Shown here: one piece after another, positions 60,429 through 64,000 of the stretch | Layout: every line of letters begins with the position of its first letter | How positions within the stretch are numbered: position 1 is the stretch's first letter | Assembly (NCBI GenBank): GCA_021413945.1 | Contig: JAIOPK010000006.1 | Location: 1-64,000, forward strand | Direction of reading: 5' to 3' | DNA from: Candidatus Uhrbacteria bacterium | GTDB lineage: Bacteria; Patescibacteriota; Patescibacteriia; 2-12-FULL-60-25 | DNA: 64,000 nucleotides | Notes under the pieces: generated by a model | What the model was told of the DNA's origin: nothing | What the model saw: only the letters and a program-made list of their open reading frames with translations | Databases searched by the model: none | Made by a program: the position numbers and the translations under genes

Positions 60429-60856
60429 AATTTATCGTTTCGCGAATTGAAGACTGGGACGTGGTCGCCAAGGCGATCGTCGAACAGCTGAAGCCCGGGA
60501 TGGCTGTGCGCCTTACGGGGCCGCTTGGGGCGGGAAAGACGACGCTCGTGCAGGCATTGGCAAAAGTGTTAGGCGCAAAAAGCGTTCCGAGGAGCCCGAC
60601 GTTCTCCTTGATGCGGACGTATCAGGTTGGAAAACGAATTGGAATCAAACGACTGATTCATATCGATGCGTATCGACTTGAGAGCGCGTCGGACGCGCAT
60701 GCGCTCGGATTGGATGAGGAGCTGGCAGAGGCGGGGACGGTGCTTGCGGTGGAGTGGGCGGAGAAACTCGGCAGTCTCTTGAATGCGATTCCGTCGATTT
60801 CCGTACATATTGAAACGGACCCCAATGATGGGGCCCGTCGTGTTTCCGTTACGTAG
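60425..60856 (+). CDS. tsaE: tRNA threonylcarbamoyladenosine biosynthesis ATPase TsaE
   Basis: 143 residues. P-loop GPLGAGKTT (32-40), switch-like SPTFSLMRTY, and LIHIDAYRLES, typical of the TsaE/YjeE ATPase, followed by GTVLAVEWAEKL. It activates the TsaBD complex by ATP hydrolysis. ATG 60425 overlaps the tsaD stop (ATGA). It ends exactly where the convergent pilB-like gene ends, with no spacer and no clear terminator. Confidence 0.95.
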   Translation: MKFIVSRIEDWDVVAKAIVEQLKPGMAVRLTGPLGAGKTTLVQALAKVLGAKSVPRSPTFSLMRTYQVGKRIGIKRLIHIDAYRLESASDAHALGLDEELAEAGTVLAVEWAEKLGSLLNAIPSISVHIETDPNDGARRVSVT

Positions 60857-62701
60857 TTATTCTGTTGCCGTTTTTGGTTCTTCCGCTTTTGCCTCGTTCG
60901 TTCCCGGTTCAGAGATTTCCGAATCGGTGTTGGCGACGGCGAGGACTTCATCGACACTGGTTAGACCATCGAGCGCTTTGAGCAGGCCGTCTTGAGCCAT
61001 GTTGATCATGCCGGCGGCGGTGGCCATTTCCGCGATGCGAGCTTCCGAAACTTCTTTCTTCAAGACTTCTTCCTCGATCTCGTTTGTCATCGTAAAAATT
61101 TCGTAGATACCGACGCGGCCTTTGTAGCCGTCGTCCGTTGGCGTGACTTTATCCGGGTCGGGTTCCATGAAGGTTAGCTTGTTCAGGTCGACGGAGTAGC
61201 CGGAGTTTTTTGGAATCGATCCGAGAATCTTTTTTACCTGGTTCAGTTTGGCGGGCGATAGTTTTGCGGGTCGTGACATGTCCGGTTTGAGTCGTCGTAC
61301 GAGGCGCTGGCCGATGACGGCGTTCAGGGCCGGAGCGAGCAAGAACGGTTTGACGCCCATCGACATAAAACGGGGGATGGCGCCGGCGGCGGAGTTCGTG
61401 TGGATGGTTGAGACGACGAGGTGGCCGGTCAACGCTGCCTGAATGGCGATTTCCGCTGTTTCCGAGTCGCGGATTTCACCGACCATGACGATGTCCGGGT
61501 CTTGGCGGAGAATCGAACGCAAGCCTTTGGCGAAATCGTAATTCTTGCTGTGGTCGATTTGGCTTTGGTTGATGCCTTTCAGTTTATATTCGATCGGATC
61601 CTCAAGTGTGATGATTTTTTCCGTCGATGTATTGAGTTTTTTGAGAATCGCGTAGAGCGTTGTCGTCTTACCGGAACCGGTCGGACCGGTTGTGATGATC
61701 ATGCCGTTTGGTTTATCGATTTCCTTCTCCAAATCTTCCAACGCCTTGCCGCGGATACCAAGATTATCAAACTCGAGCGCGATGGTTTTGGGACGCAGGA
61801 TACGCATGACCACCGATTCGCCAAAAGCCGTCGGCAGGAAGCTTACGCGGATGTCGATCTTTTCATTGGTGAGATAAATTGTGATACGTCCGTCTTGCGG
61901 GACATCTTCGACGTTGATTTTAACGCCGGCCAGCAATTTGAAACGACCGATGATTTGCTTCCAAGCGGTTCGAGGGAGGGTTGCGGCGTCTCGCAGACGG
62001 CCGTCGATGCGGAAACGGACTTTGACATCCTCTTCTTCCGCTTCCACGTGTACGTCCGAGGTGCCGATCTTGAGCGCGGCGCCGAACATGAGCGTGATGA
62101 TGTCGGTCGTGTTAACCTCGCCGATCTTTTTTTGGAGATCGTCAAAGTTGGAAATTTCTTTTTCGTATTTGGCGAGGTCGGCTTCCTCGATGCGATAGCC
62201 GTAGATGACTTCCTTGGGCGTCGGGAGTTTGTCGTAGAGCTTGAGGGTGTATTCAAAGCTATCGTCGGAGACGAGGTAGACTTGGATATTGGCACTGCGG
62301 TCTTTTTTAATGCGCTCGGCGAGTTTATCGACTTCCTTTCCCGGATTTGTTGTCGCGAGACGGACTTCATCGCCCACGAGGAAGAACGGGATGACGCGGA
62401 TGGTCGTCGCGATATCCTTGGTGATCAGCGAGAGGGCTTCCGGCGCGATGGGGAAGCCGCGTAACGCGATGTAGGGGAGGCCGAGCTGGGCGGCTTTTTC
62501 CTGGACGAGTTTTTCTTTTTCTCCGAGCTTGATTTCTCCCATGCGCTCCTCGAGCTTTGTGACGACGCTCGACGGCGCTTTGGGCGCGGGTTTTGCGCTC
62601 GGTTTTGCCGGAGCCGCGCCGGTAGCCGCAGGAGCCGCGGCGGCTGTCGCGGCCCTGGCCTGCTTTAGGAGATCTTCAATGGATGAAGCTTTGGGAGGCA
62701 T
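60857..62701 (-). CDS. pilB: Type IV pilus assembly / type II secretion ATPase, PilB/GspE family
   Basis: 614 residues. An Ala/Pro-rich N-terminus (about 15-45) is followed by an MshEN/T2SSE N-domain (LPYIALRGFPIAPEALSLI), then the ATPase: Walker A GPTGSGKTTT, Asp box KIITLEDPIEYKL, Walker B LRSILRQDPDIVMVGEIRD, His box TGHLVVSTIHTN, and GYKGRVGIYEI at the end of the core. GspE and PilB normally carry a CxxC...CxxC zinc loop before GYKGR; here that stretch (LTFMEPDPDKVTP) has no cysteine. The hexamer powers pilin polymerisation. A polytopic membrane protein precedes it by 3 nt. Type IV pili are usual in CPR. PilC and pilins are not in the window. Confidence 0.92.
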   Translation of the reverse strand: MPPKASSIEDLLKQARAATAAAAPAATGAAPAKPSAKPAPKAPSSVVTKLEERMGEIKLGEKEKLVQEKAAQLGLPYIALRGFPIAPEALSLITKDIATTIRVIPFFLVGDEVRLATTNPGKEVDKLAERIKKDRSANIQVYLVSDDSFEYTLKLYDKLPTPKEVIYGYRIEEADLAKYEKEISNFDDLQKKIGEVNTTDIITLMFGAALKIGTSDVHVEAEEEDVKVRFRIDGRLRDAATLPRTAWKQIIGRFKLLAGVKINVEDVPQDGRITIYLTNEKIDIRVSFLPTAFGESVVMRILRPKTIALEFDNLGIRGKALEDLEKEIDKPNGMIITTGPTGSGKTTTLYAILKKLNTSTEKIITLEDPIEYKLKGINQSQIDHSKNYDFAKGLRSILRQDPDIVMVGEIRDSETAEIAIQAALTGHLVVSTIHTNSAAGAIPRFMSMGVKPFLLAPALNAVIGQRLVRRLKPDMSRPAKLSPAKLNQVKKILGSIPKNSGYSVDLNKLTFMEPDPDKVTPTDDGYKGRVGIYEIFTMTNEIEEEVLKKEVSEARIAEMATAAGMINMAQDGLLKALDGLTSVDEVLAVANTDSEISEPGTNEAKAEEPKTATE

Positions 62702-62704
62702 AGG

Positions 62705-63718
62705 CTATGCACGGACGGAGCGGGTAAGGGACAGCCACCAGCGATGGATTTTGGGGAGGGCGCCGCCTTCACCTACGCGGATGAAGAGGCGATGCCAGGC
62801 GGCGTATTGGAAGGTGACGGCGAGCATGCCGGCGATTAACGTCGTGAGGAAGAAGAGAGAGACGAACAGGATGAAGCCAAAGTAGACAATGACAGTCGAG
62901 TTCATGAGGGCGGCCGCGGCCATGAGCAGGAAGATTGGTAAGGCCATCAGCATGAAGGCGAGAGCGCCGGCCGCGAGAATGCCCGCCCCGACCAGGAAGA
63001 GGATGGTGCCGATCTCGAGGACGTTCAACCAGCCTTGGCGAAGCAAGTACCAAGCGCGATGCAGGGATTCCGTCACATGCGCGTCCTGAAGGACGATGGC
63101 GTTTAGCGCAAATAGGTGAATGGCGGCCAAAGCGATAACGGAGACGGCAAACAAGATCGCGCCGAGTGCCGCGAGCACGCCGAGACCGGTGACGGGATTA
63201 GTTTGCGAGAGGCCGTAGGGGACAAGGAAAAAGAATTTGGCGAGCCAACCGAGAAACAAGGTAACGATGTTGAGAGCGAGTACGCGCCAGGCGTAGTGGG
63301 CGCCGATGTAGAGACTCTCGCCAAAGAGCGGAGCGCGTCCGCGAATCGTTCCGCCAAGACCAAAGGCGAGGGCGCCTTGGCAGATGACCGAGAGACCGAC
63401 AACGGTCGCCACAATGAGAACGCCGATGATGATGCTTTGGAGAAGACCGACCGCCGCGATGGAATCGGGAGCGGCGGAAAAGCCGTTCCAGAGGACGGTC
63501 AAGATCGGAGGCATACCGCCTGTTGTCACTGCGAGACTTTTGCGTCCGGCTTCACGAAATGTCGTCAAAAGGACGTCATAAATACCGCCGGTGTAGAGGA
63601 GGCCGGCGAACAGTGCGAGCGGCCAAACGTATCGGCGCGACCAAGCATCGCGGAAGGCGTCCGGAATGATGATGCGGTAGAGGTGCGGATGCGGATTTGT
63701 TTTGTTTTTGCGGATCAT
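62705..63718 (-). CDS. Polytopic membrane protein upstream of pilB
   Basis: 337 residues with about six TM helices: near 30-50 (WPLALFAGLLYTGG), 95-125 (IIIGVLIVATVVGLSVICQG), 148-172, 178-208, 228-260 and 265-305. The fold reminds me of glycerophosphoryl-diester-phosphodiesterase membrane domains or DUF975-like proteins, common in Gram-positive and CPR genomes, but I cannot name it. The start is ATG 63718; ATG 63730 sits directly on the TGT-TATTCT box and could not be translated from that promoter. The stop lies 3 nt before pilB, so both are co-transcribed; a pilus role is not excluded. Confidence 0.7.
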   Translation of the reverse strand: MIRKNKTNPHPHLYRIIIPDAFRDAWSRRYVWPLALFAGLLYTGGIYDVLLTTFREAGRKSLAVTTGGMPPILTVLWNGFSAAPDSIAAVGLLQSIIIGVLIVATVVGLSVICQGALAFGLGGTIRGRAPLFGESLYIGAHYAWRVLALNIVTLFLGWLAKFFFLVPYGLSQTNPVTGLGVLAALGAILFAVSVIALAAIHLFALNAIVLQDAHVTESLHRAWYLLRQGWLNVLEIGTILFLVGAGILAAGALAFMLMALPIFLLMAAAALMNSTVIVYFGFILFVSLFFLTTLIAGMLAVTFQYAAWHRLFIRVGEGGALPKIHRWWLSLTRSVRA

Positions 63719-63741
63719 ACGATTGTGCATAGAATAACATA

Positions 63742-63775
63742 AAACGCCCCGATCAGCATGTGACTCGGGGCGTTT
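63742..63775 (-). terminator. Terminator of ftsH
   Basis: AACGCCCCGA and TCGGGGCGTT pair around a 12-nt loop; on the minus strand TTATG follows. Confidence 0.8.
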
Positions 63776-63787
63776 GATGTTTGTCGA

Positions 63788-64000
63788 TTAACCGACGACT
63801 TCTACGCCTTCTTTCTTCAATTTCGCTTTCGGATTTGCAGGCGGGAATCCTACAACCTTTTCGAATTCATCGCGTTCGATGATTTCGTTCTTTACGAGGT
63901 GGTCGGCGATGCGGTCCATGGCGGCGCGGTTGTCGGTGACGATCTTGATGGCGGTATCGAGACCTTGTTTGATCAACGCGTCGATTTCTTTGTCGATGAG
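63788..64000 (-). CDS. ftsH: ATP-dependent zinc metalloprotease FtsH, C-terminal end (partial)
   Basis: The last 70 residues of a protein that runs off the right edge. LIDKEIDALIKQGLDTAIKI, VTDNRAAMDRIADHLVKNEI, and IERDEFEKVVGF match the helical C-terminus of FtsH, which follows the zinc protease domain. The short tail (PPANPKAKLKKEGVEVVG) ends the protein. The AAA and HExxH parts are beyond the window, so the assignment rests on this helical pattern. A terminator follows. Confidence 0.82.
   Translation of the reverse strand, partial: LIDKEIDALIKQGLDTAIKIVTDNRAAMDRIADHLVKNEIIERDEFEKVVGFPPANPKAKLKKEGVEVVG

Overview
The window looks like a chromosomal segment from a Patescibacteria/CPR bacterium, most likely of the Parcubacteria type. 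The reasons are the gene families present (large Thr/Asn/Ser-rich surface proteins, an S-layer-like N-terminal domain I associate with CPR genomes, a free-standing GIY-YIG protein, a short SMC), the compact layout with convergent overlapping ends, 23S-5S genes with no 16S next to them, and many start codons 6-10 nt downstream of a -10 box. TGA is used as a stop (for example tsaD, which ends at 60428), so code 25 is not in use. The phylum call is inference; no marker search was possible.

Layout. 1-2341: ferredoxin end, a cyclic-nucleotide-domain-like protein and a THUMP-type RNA methylase. 2499-6777: two similarly built membrane proteins (signal peptide, short LysM-like ectodomain, one TM segment, long cytoplasmic part). 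6945-10283: rpsF-ssb-rpsR, a small helical protein, and epmA-efp (EF-P and its probable lysylation enzyme). 10334-13120: secreted S-layer-like protein with tandem Ig-like repeats. 13247-18900: DM13 lipoprotein, tRNA-Leu, small unknown genes, two PP2C phosphatases and rlmH. 18930-22660: a 23S-5S operon with a long structured leader, divergent from rlmH. 22696-27206: small membrane protein, YecM-like protein, a two-gene unknown operon, a left-handed beta-helix protein and a Wzx-like flippase.

27269-47190 is the most striking part. It holds a secreted dockerin protein, a membrane-anchored cohesin-like protein, a 4,824-residue repetitive fibre-like protein (14.5 kb), a LytR C-terminal-domain protein and a SpoIID-domain protein. 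All are on the plus strand and all are predicted to be exported or membrane-bound. Together they look like a locus that builds and attaches a large surface structure.

47228-64000 is mostly housekeeping: clpP, an NrnA-like DHH phosphoesterase, rbfA, a shortened hinge-less smc, rpsP, khpA-trmD, a Ca2+-type P-ATPase, tRNA-Glu, GIY-YIG, a small STAS-like pair, a peroxiredoxin, tsaD-tsaE, a PilB/GspE ATPase with a membrane partner, and the 3' end of ftsH.

Two initiation styles are visible. Many conserved genes have a -10 box about 6-10 nt before ATG and no Shine-Dalgarno (apparently leaderless). A second set, mostly genes of unknown function, has a TTGACA -35, a short leader and a GGAGG-like site. 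Functional assignments rest on motif reading only; no database search was run.
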